Assembly: GCF_037038585.1 (NCBI RefSeq)
Contig: NC_092526.1
Span: forward strand, 38,329,501-38,393,500
From: Patagioenas fasciata
Lineage: Eukaryota > Chordata > Aves > Columbiformes > Columbidae
Reading direction: 5' to 3'
DNA: 64,000 nt
In this document: positions 11,809 through 25,317 of the stretch, in pieces
Layout: every line of letters starts with the position of its first letter
Numbering within the stretch: position 1 is the stretch's first letter
The notes under the pieces: generated by a model
Told to the model about the DNA's origin: nothing
Databases searched by the model: none
The model's input: the letters and a program-made list of their open reading frames with translations, nothing else
Made by a program: the position numbers and the translations under genes

Positions 11809-11958
11809 TCCTGCGCTGGGACAGATGCTGAGGGGTCTGAAGGTGGTGATGCCTTCAGACTTAAGGACAAGCTGGAACTCTCAGGACTGGAAAAAAGGCG
11901 ACACCTTTCAGGATACTGAATCTTCGAAATGTTTGAACCCACACAGAGTCAGTGTGTG

Positions 11959-11966
11959 TATATATA
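11959..11966 (-). promoter_or_regulatory. CTLA4: TATA-like box upstream of CTLA4
   Basis: The minus strand reads CTATATATACAC, with TATATATA at 11966-11959, about 150 nt before the CTLA4 start codon. A start site 25-30 nt downstream would lie near 11935 and give a 5' UTR of roughly 125 nt. It would also exclude most of the different-frame upstream reading frame that begins at 11942. The distance is right for a tissue-specific TATA promoter, but the assignment is inferred. Confidence 0.5.
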
Positions 11967-12240
11967 GCTTTGATCCCAGATGCTGTACCTGAAAGTAACA
12001 TGCAGCTTTGTTTTGGTTTTACGAGAAAGGAAGTAGTGGGTTTGATAAGTACGTGCACAGTTAACCTCAAACAGCATGAACAAAAACAACTATTCAGCAG
12101 ATGGAAAATATCTATTCAATTTGAAACTGTCATACATTCTGCTTTAAGGATTTAGGGGGGGAGGTAATCATCCAATAGAGCAGTTCAGGCCCTTTGGTGC
12201 TGCCAGCTTGCACAATCATAGCACTTAATATTTTAGCAAT

Positions 12241-12367
12241 CACCAGGTATTTCCTACTAGGACAACACACAGAGAACTATACCAGGTATTGTTCTACCAG
12301 GTATTTCCTAGTAGGCACTAGGAAATACCAGGTATTTCCTACCAGAGCAACACACAGAGAACTATAC
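12241..12367. repeat. Imperfect 41-bp direct repeat (period 85) enclosing a perfect hairpin
   Basis: Copies at 12242-12282 and 12327-12367 share ACCAGGTATTTCCTAC and the block CAACACACAGAGAACTATAC. A third partial copy of CCAGGTATTTCCTA lies between them. Within the unit, 12300-12312 and 12317-12329 are exact 13-bp inverted repeats (GGTATTTCCTAGT and its complement) with a 4-bp loop. The repeat is 275-400 bp upstream of the CTLA4 TATA-like box. GGAAA cores fall on the minus strand at 12250-12254, 12304-12308 and 12335-12339, and on the plus strand at 12321-12325. Confidence 0.9.
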
Positions 12368-15300
12368 TTCTGGCTAATGTGGCACAGTGAATCAGTGCAA
12401 GCTAGCTTTTTCATGGAGGACTTCCCTCCACCCCCAATTTCTTTACTTGCTTTAATGTTGGTGCTTTTGATATTTAAAAATTGCTGCCCCCTTCAAAATA
12501 CTGATTACACTTGCAATGACTTCATCTTTTCATATCAGCAATGTGACTTGAATCATAACCCAGCTTCTTTAGGCTGTCCTGTTTCTAAGAAAAAATGATC
12601 TGTCTAGGTTTATAGTTAATGACTTCCACATCTATACAGTACTTTCCCTACCTATGGACTTTACTGCCTAAGTACCTTGAGATCAACATATGAAAAACAC
12701 TGCAGGAGCTTTGATTATTTCTTAGAGAACCTGCATTGTTTCAAATCTCAGTGAAACAATTTTCACCCATTGGCCTTTTAAAAGTCATGTAAGGTCTGAA
12801 AATAATTTTTCTTTTTTATGTGATAGACTGTCATATCCATGAATCATTGCCTAAAGAATTTCACAAAGATGAAGTTACATTTCAGTTACACTGAATATCA
12901 TCATTCTTCTTTTCCCACACTTTGAGAAGTTCTTTTAGAAAGTGTTTCATCATTTATATATGTAGATCTAGTAGATTGCAAAGACCTACTTTTAGACTAT
13001 GACCTAGAAAAACTAACAGCATTAGTTCCTGAACAGTAGCCTGCCTAAGCCCAAGATACAGGATAAATATTTGATCTTGAAATCACATAAATACCTAATA
13101 ATATAAATAAATTCACTGCTTCCATAGTTACGTGATGCAACAATTGTTTATAATGACAGACTCATAGTTAGTTTGATTTTGACCAGCATTCAAAACAAAA
13201 CTGACAATAAATAAAAATATGGCTATGGGAAAACGAAAAACTGCACCCTAATAATGAGTCAGGCCCATATTGCATTACCGGTTAGACAAGCTTAAATCAA
13301 TTTTAATGTTAAATAGATGCTATCACAACATTGTGTACCAGAGCATCAGTGAGATTTATGGCATGAAATTACCAGGTTATGCCTGACATTTTCATATCTA
13401 GACTAGTAACCAAATAACCAGTCCTATGTATCTTTTGGGCTTGGGTTTTGCATGCAGTTAAATGAATGATGCATTTGAGCCTCACCAACCATAATGTCAT
13501 CTCCTGATAATCAGTTGAGACTGCAAAGTGAGGGTGTGATTGACCACTAAGCACTCGCGAAGGATTGCCACGTGAGACTTGGTGCTCATTGCCCCACATA
13601 TCCACGGTATTTTCTGAGGGTGCCTTTTCAGATCAACCACTTTTTACTTTTTACCTTTGTTTCTCCTTAAAAGCTTCATGTTACAATGACTGCTCTTCTA
13701 AGTAAGGCACAACGTGTCTCCCTGTGGAGTCCCTTGAAGTAATCACTGTCTTGGCTGCCTGAGGTGAGCCCAGAGTATCCCCCTTCCAATGGACAGAGAC
13801 CATCTTGCTATGGTGCCCTCTGTTCTTGCTAATCAGGCTTTAGATCTTGAGTTAACGTATGTAGATAGCAGATGGATGATGCAGTAAAATAGAGATCTAG
13901 TTCTGAATAAGATCTCTCCTTCACTGCTCCCATCCTTCCCGGCTCAGTTATGGCATGGAACAAGGTCTTGGTAACTGAATGAGTTCCCCTGCAAAATAAG
14001 ATCCACAAGAACCGCTGAGGATGCCTGTTCTCTCTGCTGTGCCTGTCTTCTAACTGTTCTTCAGCTGAAGGGTCTGTGGACTTCTGCTGGTCCAACTTCC
14101 CTGCATATCATCACCATGCCTTGTGGGCTCCAGCCATAGGACTTATCCTATGTAGTCACTGTAGTCTCGTCTCTGCAGTCTGGTATCTTCCTGCCTTGGC
14201 TTCCTCATCTTGAGAAGTGTTTTCTTCCACATTTTCCCCATAACTGGAAGCTGATACATGGCCTAGGACCAGGGCGAAAGAAGAGGTAAAAGAAGAGCCC
14301 TCCCTTTGACTTTGCGACTCAGAAGGTCTTTCAGAAAGGATGTTCCTCAGGCTGTCTCCAACAGCCTGTGCTTTGCACTTGCCGTGTCCAACACCTCAGT
14401 GTAAAGCAAATCTTTCCTTTATTGCACATACTTATATTACAGTACTCTTTGTTCTTAGGGGTGATATTAATCCCCAGGTTTACAGGATACTCTCCATATG
14501 TTGCCATAGCGAAGTGTCAGAGCAGGAGGGGACTGAGGGCCTTGCAGAACCTAAAACTGAGCAATGAGCTTAGGAGTGGTTCAGGTCTCGTGGCCTCTTT
14601 GAACTTGTCTCGGAAAGGGACATGCGATTTACACTGAACACTGGCCTACACTACTGGGATTAGTCAGATTGATAGTAAGTTAAATAACTAAGTTTCTCCT
14701 ATAAGTTTATTTCTCATTTTGGGTTAGTCACTCACGTTTTAGTGATTTGAATTGCTTTTCCTCATTGAATGCTTGTTAGGGAAAACATTCCTGCTGACAC
14801 CTTGTCAGAATCCCTATTGTAAAATGTTGTTATTATTCACAAGATTATTTTCATACCTTAAAACCTGTCCCATGCTGCCCATGTTTTTTTCTTCTGTGAC
14901 AGGAACTTCCCTCGTGAATTGCTTGAGGTGTAATGGGGAGAAGAGAAGCTTATCATTTGCATAAGTATCTGGTTTCAGGATATTTTGTTAAACTCAGAAC
15001 ATGAGATAATGTCTTATTATGTTAAGCAGTTCACGTTTTTACCGTGTTAGTTTGCCACAAACCTATTGGGGTTTTGAAATGCACTGTCATTTGAAAAAAA
15101 AATCCGGACCTCTCAGTGGTATGGCTGAAGAAAAAATCCTTTCTACAAAACAATAGGTAAAGAGGAAAGGAAATAACACAGTGACTGGAAAAATACAGTT
15201 TCATTACCATTAAAGGACTAAAACCTGATTAGTGTAGGTAAAGGCCTAGATATGACCAAGTTTGGTGGATCAGTGAAGGAACCACAATTCACATCACAAA

Positions 15301-18269
15301 ACCACTGATTTTTAAGTCTCTCAGAAATGTGGCCTGTCAGCTTCTAACCTGGATTTCCAGATGCTGCTCTCTAGTCCTAAACCTGTGCCCTCAGTCCAGC
15401 CCCAGCAGAGCAAGGACAGCCCTACCTGAGAAGTTCTCCTTTCACTGCTTCTCAGGGCACATGGGATCGCTCTTCTTGTGCACTTCTGCTGGTCAGAACA
15501 TTGTCCAGAAGGATCTGAGCCCATGCAGCTTATGCTCAAAATGTAAGATCTGAGATTGTATGGAAAAAGATGCAGGCAGAAGTAAGAGGAAATAAAGAGA
15601 CAGGATGGAGAAGCACCACAGGCAAAAGGTCTTAACACACTAATGTAATTAATCTCCTCCAGTTTCCTGTAAGGGGTTGTGGCCGGGGAGAGATTTTAGG
15701 AGGAATTTGAACACAGACCCTGAAGTATCTTGGCAGATGTTTAAGGACTTACCTTACCAAAGCAGAGCACCGCAAATCCCTTGTTACTAGGCCAGTCATT
15801 TGGGAGAGAACACAGAATAAAGCAGACACCTTCATCCCAGAGTGAACACCAAAAGCTAGTGTGTTTTCAGGAATAAGCAAAAAATGAACCAAAGGAACCC
15901 CCCCAAGTCTAAAGATAAAGCAGTTTGGTGTATCCTGTGACAAGCTGCAGCTGTGGAGCCATGGAGAAATACTGGAGAAAAGTTTTACTTCTGCCTCCCT
16001 TTATTTCTTAAAGCATTACAAAAAGGGAATAACAGCAAAATGCAGCCGTATTTCTGATAGTCTCTGGCTCTGACAGTACAGCGGTTCCCATTTAATGGGG
16101 GCCACAAAAATAAATCATGAAGTTTTGCAGAAGATGTGAGCGCTACCATTCTCCTAAGAAATGAGATGCCTAAGCAATATTTTTAAAGGGTACAAATGAG
16201 GAGCGTAATTCACATGTGGTATGTAGTTCAAGAACCTGCTTCCAGTTTTCACAGGGCTAATTAAGTCCTTGATTTTTTTTATAAAATTGTTTTATAGCAT
16301 TTCAAACTACAGGATCAAAGCAGGACTCCTGGAAAACCTAGAATTAAACCTTTATATTTAACGTTTATAAAGGAAAGAACTGAAAGAAGTTTACGTAAAG
16401 GAGTTAGTGCTCCAACTCAGTGGACATACAGAGAATCCAAATCCTTGGAAGACAGGAGATCTGACAGGGAAAGGTATTTTCCTTAGCTCACAGTGTGAAG
16501 TTCTGTTCAGCTCCAGGGGGTAGCACAGAGCACATTATAAAGTTCCGTTTTGATTTGATGACAAGTGGGTAATGAAGATCAGCTTTATTTACCAGTCAAA
16601 GTCTGGAGGCCATTTCTGAAGAGCGAATGAGAGCTGATAGTTAGAATGGGATGGACTGGAAAATGAAATGAAATCAAATTAAATGAAGGAAAGAAAGTAC
16701 CATAGCAGAAGGGGGAAGCCAGCGGGCAGACACAAAAAGGGTGACAAGTTGTTCAAACTGGCAGATTCACAGCAGCATTTTGAACATATAGCAATTAGCT
16801 GAAGTTTCTCGAGGCCAGAGGAGTGAATGTTTCAGCAGTTGAGGTCAATAGGAATCATGGGCTAAGGCTTCTAAAGGTATTTTGTTAGATCCAGCTGCAT
16901 CCCCGTTCAGCTTTTCAGTGCTTTCAGATGTGACTGTTTGGCTGTGAATGAAGCATAATCCCAGAGAAAACCTGCCTGAAAGCCATTTAAGAATGAAAAC
17001 GCGTTTTAGTAAAGACCAGATAGTACACCACCTGAGTCCACGTCAGTAATGCTCTTTAAATTTTGGCTGACAGAGCAAGGTGGTATGGAAACACAGAACA
17101 GAGGGCTGGGGACCATTTCAGAATCCCTCCTTGCTATAACCTCACCTTACTTTTCTGGCTTTACTATAGTTTGTCTTTTCAAATTTTATCAGAGAATCTA
17201 TTCCTGGGAATTATGTCTAAGATCTGTCAGGTCAATGCCCTGATGTATGGGACTGGTGTGCTTGAAATGTTTGCCTCCACTCTATCGGCCACCACATGTT
17301 ACTGAAAGCTTACAGTGATGTGTGCAAGGCTTGTGAGTTTGCATTAGAACATGTGTTAAATCATAGGCTCGAGACTATGGAAAACACAGGTAAAGAATTT
17401 CAGGCAGAGGATAGCAGAATAAATCCCAGACTTTGCAAGAAGCTTCTTGCTTTTGAAGTGTAGCAGTTGCAAACAACCAACCAACCAAAATCTATCACCC
17501 CATAACCCAGATCTCTCTGCAACTGGGATGCTATTGCCAAGCACTGGGTTTGTGACTGGCAGCGCATGAGTCAGCAAACTAAAAGCAGTTCCTATACCTT
17601 CCAAAAATGTATCAGCTGCAGGATTTCTCGTTCAGCCCACTCTTCACCACAGAATCTGATCTCATGTAAGAAACCTTACCCTTGCATTACTGATAACTCA
17701 AACACACGTTGTCTTCCCTACTTGACAAAGTACTGAAAACCACATTTCTAGGACTTAGCAATTCCCCTTTCCCAAAGTCCCTACCAGGGCTAAGTATGAA
17801 ACCAAAACCCTGACATGTCAGAGAGGCCAGATGTGCAAGGAGAGGCTGAGTCTTTCATTAACCAAAGTGATAGTTTGAAAAAGCTGACAAGCCGCTACCT
17901 CTCTGTTCAGAAGCTCTTTCTTACTATACCTCTTTGGTGACAGATATTACCGCTCCCTACAAGCTTTATCATTCTGTCCTGGTTTTGTTCAGCAAACAGT
18001 GACACATTCTCCTATTCTTAGACAGTCACATCTATAGAAACTCTTAGAATATTAACTTGCGCGTCTCAGTGTGGCCAGCTTGCTCTCCTGGATGAGTTGA
18101 GCACTGATTAATTCCAGCTATAAAGCCTCTGGTTGCAGTGAGCATCCAACTAGTGTGCTTCCTCACAGCTCCAGCTGCCTCCTCCCACTATCATCACCTG
18201 AAAATTCAGCTAGGAAATCCTACATTTTAAAATTCAGATCCAGCATCCAAAAGAATTCTTAATGTTTTG

Positions 18270-18965
18270 GCCAGAGAAGCTGGAAGGAAGGACAGGTAGC
18301 CTGGGAGGAAAACAAATTGTCCAAGCAGCCAGGGATCAGGTTGGAAAAGCTAAAGCCCTGATAGAATTCAATCTGGCCAGGGACATCAAGGGCAACAAGA
18401 AAAACTTTTCTAAGTACATCAGTGGTATAAGGAAGAGTAGAGAAAACGTGGGCCCTCTCTGGAAGGTCATGCACATGGGTTGGGGCAATCTCAAGCACAA
18501 ATACGGACTGGGTGGAAAATGGATTGAGAGCAGCCCTGAGGAGAAGGACTTGGGGGTGTTTGTTGATGAGAAGCTCAACATGAGGCGGCAATGTGTGCTC
18601 ACAGCCCAGAAAGTTGGGGTTCTTCAGCCTGGAGAAGAGAAGGCTCCAGGGAGACCTTAAAGCAGCCTTCCAGTACCTAAAGGAGACCTACAAGAGAGCT
18701 GGAGAGGGTCAGGACAAGGGGTAATGGCTTTAAATGGAAAGAGGGGAGATTTGGATAAGATATAAGGAAGAAATTCTTCCCTGTGGGGGTGGTGAGGCCC
18801 TGGAACAGACTGCCCAGAGAAGCTGTGGATGCTCCATCCCTGAAGTGTTTGAGGCCAGGTCAGATGGGGCATTGGGCAACCTGGTTGGGTGGAAGGTGTC
18901 CCTGCCCATGACAGAGGTTTTGGAACTGATTTCTCTTTGAGGTCACTTCCATCCAAACCATAGTG
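18270..18965 (+). mobile_element. CR1 LINE fragment with internal deletions
   Basis: A plus-strand CR1 copy includes part of ORF2 beyond the reverse transcriptase (AAGCCCTGATAGAATTCAAT and GAGAAGGACTTGGGGGTGTT) and the 3' UTR (GGAAGAAATTCTTCCCTGTG, CTGCCCAGAGAAGCTGTGG). Two abrupt joins, near 18465 and 18613, skip parts of the usual consensus. The end is truncated just before the short terminal repeat. A 132-codon frame at 18262-18660 is a remnant of this element, not a host gene. Confidence 0.9.
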
Positions 18966-20450
18966 GGCAGTTTGGGTGGCTTGTGTGCTAGGGATGAAGA
19001 GGAGAATCAAGGAGGGTTGCAAATGTGTTTCTAGAGGTGAAAGAGATTATAAAACAGGGCTGCAGAATCGATAAAAGGGGATAAAAAGGAGGATGGTCTT
19101 GTGAGTAACACACCAGTCGGGGAATTTTTCTTTCACATAGCAGGGAGATTGTATCTGGTGCATACAAAGAAAATAAATGTGTTGGATGGGGTCCAATGAG
19201 AATCAAGCCCTATGCAAAAAGGGAGGAAATGTTTTGAATTTTATAATTTTGATGAAATGTTAAGGGAAAGGGGAAATTTTTGAGGCAATGCATGTACATC
19301 TTTTCCTAAAGCTTTTTTCAAGCCCCCACCAACAACATTTTTCATTTTTAAATCATCAGCTCTTTTGCGAAAAAAAACCCAAAGGTTTCTTACACACTGG
19401 CAAAATGTAATTTTGTATTTTTTCTGCCTAGAACCAGCACTGGGTGAAATGAGAAAAATGTGAAGGGAACCCTTTGCAGCAAGTGCAGCTGCAGCTAAGC
19501 AGAGCTTTCTTGAGAAAGTTTCACTTCCTAAAGTTTCTTGCTATGTTTGCTCGTTTAAATGGCCATTGTATCAACCCACTTTTTATGGTTTTCAAACGTC
19601 AGCAGCCAACTTGAGTCTTGTAAAAGCGCAAAGCAGGCGACCTGGTTCTCATTACTCTAAGGACCTAGCTGCATCAACAAATTTTGCTGCCACGGCTTTT
19701 TAAGTGGCATTGCTGCAATATTACCTGCCTGATATATCAGCTCGTGTTGGGTTATGGCCAGAGGTCAAGATTCAATGAAAATCCATGGTGTCTCTGTGTA
19801 AAGGTGTCTGCTGGAGGAGTGAGATGGGACTCGGTGTCCCTTCATTCCCCTTCCTCCCTTGTTTCAATAGCAGTGGAAATACAGCCCTTCACTGACTTGA
19901 ATTGAATGAATTGAATGCTGTAAGAGTGCTTTTGGTGTTACTTTTTTAATACTATGTCCTGAAACAGAATAATTTCATTAGCAAGCTGTTTAATAGTAGG
20001 CTGCATATTAGGTCCTAACACTGAGCTGGCGGATGCAGACTCTGGAGAGAGCGCAGCTGTGATTTCTGTCTGTGATTTTGCAGTGACGGAATAATCTTTT
20101 GTTGAGCTCCTGGGCCACTGGAACACTGGGGACACGTGGAACTGCAAGCTCTGGTTCCTTGAGAAGTTTGGATCTGAATGAGAAACCATCTAGCGTGGGA
20201 GTGGGGCTTTTGTTTGTGAAAAGAACTTCAGAATAGGAGACAGTAATGTTGTTCAGGAGCTTGGCTAGCATGATCGTATTCTTTAGTATCAAGAAAAAAA
20301 AGCCTTCAGAATTTCCAGTTAAGTAGTTCTCAATGTTCTTCCAGTTAAATCATTTTTCTTGTTCAAAGCAAAATTTTCTTTCAAAAATCTCTGTTATTTT
20401 TAAACATTCAAACCATATTCAAATAGCCACCATCAAAATGAAGCATTGTG

Positions 20451-20470
20451 TTTTTTTTTTTTTTTTTTTT
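20451..20470. repeat. T20 homopolymer
   Basis: This is an unbroken run of 20 T. On the minus strand it could be the poly(A) tail of a retroposed sequence, but I recognise no retrocopy next to it. Another such run, A16, is at 37688-37703. Confidence 0.9.
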
Positions 20471-21197
20471 AGGAACAAATATCTCATTCGAAACCTCCAA
20501 ATTATTATTTGCTCTACTTTTCAATTCACAAAAAAAATCAATATTTTTTTCCTTTCACTCTGGTTGAAATGAGTCCTCTTGACTTTCCAAATCTGCCAAT
20601 GAAACAAAAAAAAAATCAATTATTCATCGGGTTCCAATGAACACCCTTCATAAAACTTCTGAGTTATGCAAACTAATCACCTTCTGGGAAACAGGTATCG
20701 CTCATTTTATGATACAAGCTTGCAATGTGACTCAATGCCTCTTCACTTGCACACTAAAACCCTCTTCACTCATCTGATTATTCAGACTTTTGCCTTGCTA
20801 TGGTTTTCAGTTCATTTCCCCCCTACTACCGCCATCAACCTTTTCTAGTTTTCTTTTGCTTATGACAAAATATTCTTTATCTTTCAAGATATCAAGTACT
20901 GCCACCCTGTGAGGCAAGTGCAGCCGGGAGAACAGAAATGGTTAAATGACTTGGATCGTGAAGTTCTTGGCAAAACCTGTCGTTGATCCGAGGTGTCTTG
21001 CAGGTGGACCTCGATGGAAAGCAAACCCTGAGAAACACAACAGAAGTAAGACATAGAAGCTCAAATTGAGGGGCCAGAAGCAGAAGGGGAAAAGGAAGGA
21101 GCTTTGATCTCCTCTTCCTCTTGCAGCCACCCCATTCTCTTAATTTCCCCCTCTGTGTGCCCCGTGGGCTGCCAGGCTCCTCCTCACACTCAGCCAA

Positions 21198-21378
21198 CGC
21201 TCTCCTGAAGTGAATCACAGCCTTTCCCTCCCCAGCAGCCTCCCTGCAGCAGGACCCTGGCCTCCTTCACCCACACGCCGCCGGGCCCTTCATCCGACCT
21301 TAAAGAGGGGCGGGCGCACCTGCTTTTAGTATTGCTGCTTACAATTTGCACAAGAAGCGGTGTGTTCTCTTTCGTGCG
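21198..21378. promoter_or_regulatory. Small CpG-rich patch with a GC box
   Basis: About ten CpGs fall within 181 bp, while flanking kilobases have very few. An Sp1-type GGGGCGGGCG sits at 21307-21316. It lies midway between CTLA4 and CD28. It could be a minor promoter or enhancer, or only a GC-rich fluctuation. No gene starts here that I can see. Confidence 0.3.
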
Positions 21379-24300
21379 CTTCTCACTCCTGCACAGGCCC
21401 AGCAGGGCCCCGGGGTGGTGTCCTGGGTGCCCCCACTGAGCACCCATCCTTGTCTTTGCACCGAAATGCACAGCAACCACACGCACACCATGCTAATCCA
21501 TTTGCTCTGTGCTTTCAAGGATTAACTACGTTTTCAGCTAACCTGCATACGCTGTTCTTGGGATCCGCTTTATTATCTTAATTAAGTGCCCATAGTTTCT
21601 TCAAGGCTTTTGCCCAGTAATCAGGTTTAATAGCAAATGTCAAATAGCTAGAGTTTGTACGCTCCAAACTGTGAATTCCTACCACAGGCGTTTGCATAAT
21701 TGTTGGCCTTTTTTCCCCTTTGATGGCTGGAAGATTTCTACAAGAGTGGTTGCCGACAGCAGCCATCACCTGTTTAGCAGGAAAGGGAGGGCAGATACCA
21801 AGGTGTTTTTTAACCAGGGACAGATAGGTACTTTAATCCCAGTTCCACTAAGAGCTGCAGTCCTTGCAGAGCAGCAAAGAGGAGGGCTTAGCTGATGGCA
21901 CCTTATCTTCTGAACTGTTAAGCCTGTCCTGAAATATGGCCTGCCACAAAATTCTCCTGATAGTCAAGACAGGACTGGAGGATTCCTCAAGGCTTCCTCT
22001 TCAACCATGCACATTTTGTTTGCTTTTAAATATTTTTGAGTCCTAACTCTCCAGCACACCATATATAGTATATTTAATGTATAGTGAAGATAATTAAATC
22101 CTAAACATGTGACCTGTGATACAGCCGAGCTGTGTGAGCAGTGACAGCTTAGGGAATAAATCAATGGAATGCATCTTTGAAATTGAAATTTACTTCTGCA
22201 CAGTTGCCTGGCGAAACACTGGGGGTTTACTCAGCGTTGACCTCAAAGGCCCCAAGCAATGGCTGCAGTAATAAATATGTAAATACCACATTTTCTGTGG
22301 TAGAAAGAGCTGAAGGAGGGTCTAATATAATGATTGCTGTGAGAAATATCAGCGATACTGAATTTGGGCATGGGAATGTCTTCCAGAGTCAGATACACAC
22401 TGTGCTCTCCAGAGACAGACATGGCAAGTGAATGCGATGGGGTTAGAGCAGGGCTGAGCTCTCCAAAGGAGAAAGGAGATCTGGGCATGTTGGAGACCTC
22501 GAGATAGGGAGCTCAGGGAAAAGGAGTCCTGGGTGCCCAGAATTTCACTGCATCTGTGTTTATAAAGTAAATCCTGCTGGATCGGTCACAGCTGTAGGAA
22601 TGGGAGAGACGTGAGGAGCCCACTACATGCCTGTGTGAGCAGCAGACACTGCTTTGGATGTTTGCCAGAAGCTACTTGCTTATGGAACGAATGGCTCCGG
22701 GCTTCAGGAACACCCTGGCTGGACCTGCACATGTTCTCCAGCAGCTGTGCCCGAGTGTCGCACGGTATTTAAATTCAAAGATCAAGTGTCAGCTGCCAGC
22801 TTGCTGGTGGTACCAGCCCTCAGCAAAGGGCCCCACACGTGCGGGGTGAGGACGTTCCAGTACCAGCCCCAGTTAAGCGGTTTGGGTGCAGCCACCTGGC
22901 TTGGGAGGCTGGCAGGTTTTCCCAAGAGTGTTCCTGAACCCTGTTGGTATACTAACAGACATAAGTCATACAGTCCAAAGCAAGATTTAGCCCCAGGAAA
23001 ATGGTGCAAAGGGAACTTTTTTTTATAAGCTTTCTGAGCAGGTGTTCCTGTAACTCTGGGATTTGGCACCCTGAGGCTTTATAAGAAACTCACGAGGTTC
23101 CCCCCTTCTAGGAAGAACGTACCTTTTACATTAAAGAATGGGCCTCAAATCTTAGGAGCTTTGCTAGCTTTTCCCCTCCCGTCCCCTTAAATATGGCCAC
23201 ATATACATGCTTCACAATTATGATGTGGTCATCCTCACCATTGCCTTAGGGCCAGGTTTTGTAATCTTGTGTCTAGTCCTTGTAAATGGTGCTGTGATTG
23301 CCATGGTAACAAGAAATGACAGTTGCTGATCATTGTAACTTGCCAGCCCAAAAGAAGGGGGAACAGAAAAGGATGGGGGGGAATGAATTTCAGTTTAATT
23401 TCTCTGAATTCAGCATCACTCCCAGACATTTAAGTATAGCCAATTAGGTAAAGACTCTGCTATAAATGGGTGATGAAAAATTAACTTTAAAACAAGTGTA
23501 AAAATGAGCTGAGTGTACAGTGATATTCTCATCAGAGCTCCTCGATAGATGGGCAGGGCAATATACTTTTGCCTTTCCCCTTTGGCAAGACTGCTATGTG
23601 TTATCATGCAGCGTATTCTTAGAAAAGCATCTGCCATACCTTCCTGAAGAATTCATTTCTCGCAAGCCCTCCCCCTTCTCATTTTGAGAGCTGTGGGTTT
23701 GTATGAAGTGTCATTGTAAAACAGTTCTACCACAGCCAAATGTCATTTGGCATACTAGATTCTGAGAACCAGCAATAGCACGCCCTGGGCAGGAATGATC
23801 AAATATCAAGCGTAACTATGAAACACGCGTGAGACAAGTCTTTCGTACCCTCCGCAGCACTGCTGGTCTTGGCTGTAATGCTAAATGGGTGTCTGGCACA
23901 GCTGGGTGCCCCTGTCAGATATCTCCAAGAAGGGAACATGCTCCCTGCTTTTTCTGCCCTGTATTTCTCGCAGTCGTGCTGGGCAGACCACAGCTGAAAG
24001 CTGGGTGACCTTCTGCGTTGGACAGACCTATTCACACTGAGGTCTGGCTGCAGGGACCCACATGGCCCCAGACAAGGCACATCATGGCAGGTGCTACAAG
24101 AGATAAGGAAAAGGCACTATCAATATCACAGGGGTCTAGCCCAGAGCTTGAACAAATCCAGTCCTTCAAGTCACTGCACACTCAGTACAGCACCATTCCC
24201 CAGTCAGCAGTTGAGGATTTGTGGGTGTAGCATCCTGGCAGCTACTCTGGTGGGAGCACCACAGAAAAAAGGAAAAAGCCCAAAGCAAAAACCCAGTGGA

Positions 24301-25317
24301 AGTCCTTTGGATATACTTGTGCAGGGCCTAATTCTCCTGCCAGTGAACATTTCATCAGCACCGTGCACTGCTCGGTGTCGCTGTTGTCATAACTCTTATG
24401 GGCCTGAAGGAATATCGCTGCACACGGATGTGAGGGGAGATGCCCAAAGTTTATCAGTAGTTTGGGAGCTTATGGGGAATGTGCGGAATATTTCCTGCCC
24501 TTCTGGGATGGACTCTTGCACAGGTTTTAGGCAGGACGCATAAGTTTAAACCAGGAATAGTTAACTAGATCAAGCAAAGCCCGTTCCTGGGTTTTGTACC
24601 ATTGGGCTTTGTTTACTGACTGAGACAAGTGAGAATTACGGAGTGAATGGAGTTTTGAGAACAGTGGTGAACCTCCTGGAGCCTCCAGTTCCCTAAATTC
24701 GCATTCATAGAGAGAAAGAAGCCGTAAACAGGCCCCCAACCTTTCCCCTCCTCACATCCTCTTATGCAGGAACTGTCCTCATCAGGCCTGGCAGACCTCT
24801 GGCGCTCAGCCTGGAAAACCACAGCTTGCAAGAAGATTTGTCACTTTCAGAAATGCATCAAATTCCTCAGGACCCTGGGGAGAAGCTGAATGGGATCTCA
24901 GCAGAAGAGGCATCTCCAGACTCTTTTTCCCACATGCAGTTTTCCTGGGCTCAGCTCGCGATCCACACACACCAAGCAGAGGACTGCAGCCCGTTGTGCG
25001 CAGCACACACCGGAGCAGGTGGTTTGCCAGAAGGGATGTGCAGCTTTCCCTCCAGCTACGTAACTTGCACCTCTTCTTTTTGCAGCAGTGCAGTTAGATG
25101 CATGGCCCAAAACCGAGGCAAAGCGCGTCTCAAAGTTTGTGGGGTGCCACTAATTCCCTCCCTGTGGGCCTTTAAAGGCAGAAGGAGAATTTTGACCTGG
25201 ATGGATCAGCAGATGGAGATACACTGCTCATTGCAGTACCAGGGACTACCACCTTTCCTGGCTGCACCCTCTTGTCCCCCAGCTGCTTGTGGCAGAAGGG
25301 CTGTGGGTCAGTGTGAG

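Noticed and set aside
18259-18660. Frames of 88-132 codons on both strands
   Set aside because: They are parts of a CR1 fragment; the plus-strand one is a broken ORF2 remnant.
24091-24543. 150-codon plus-strand frame
   Set aside because: No recognisable domain, signal or conservation clue; length is within chance for 64 kb.
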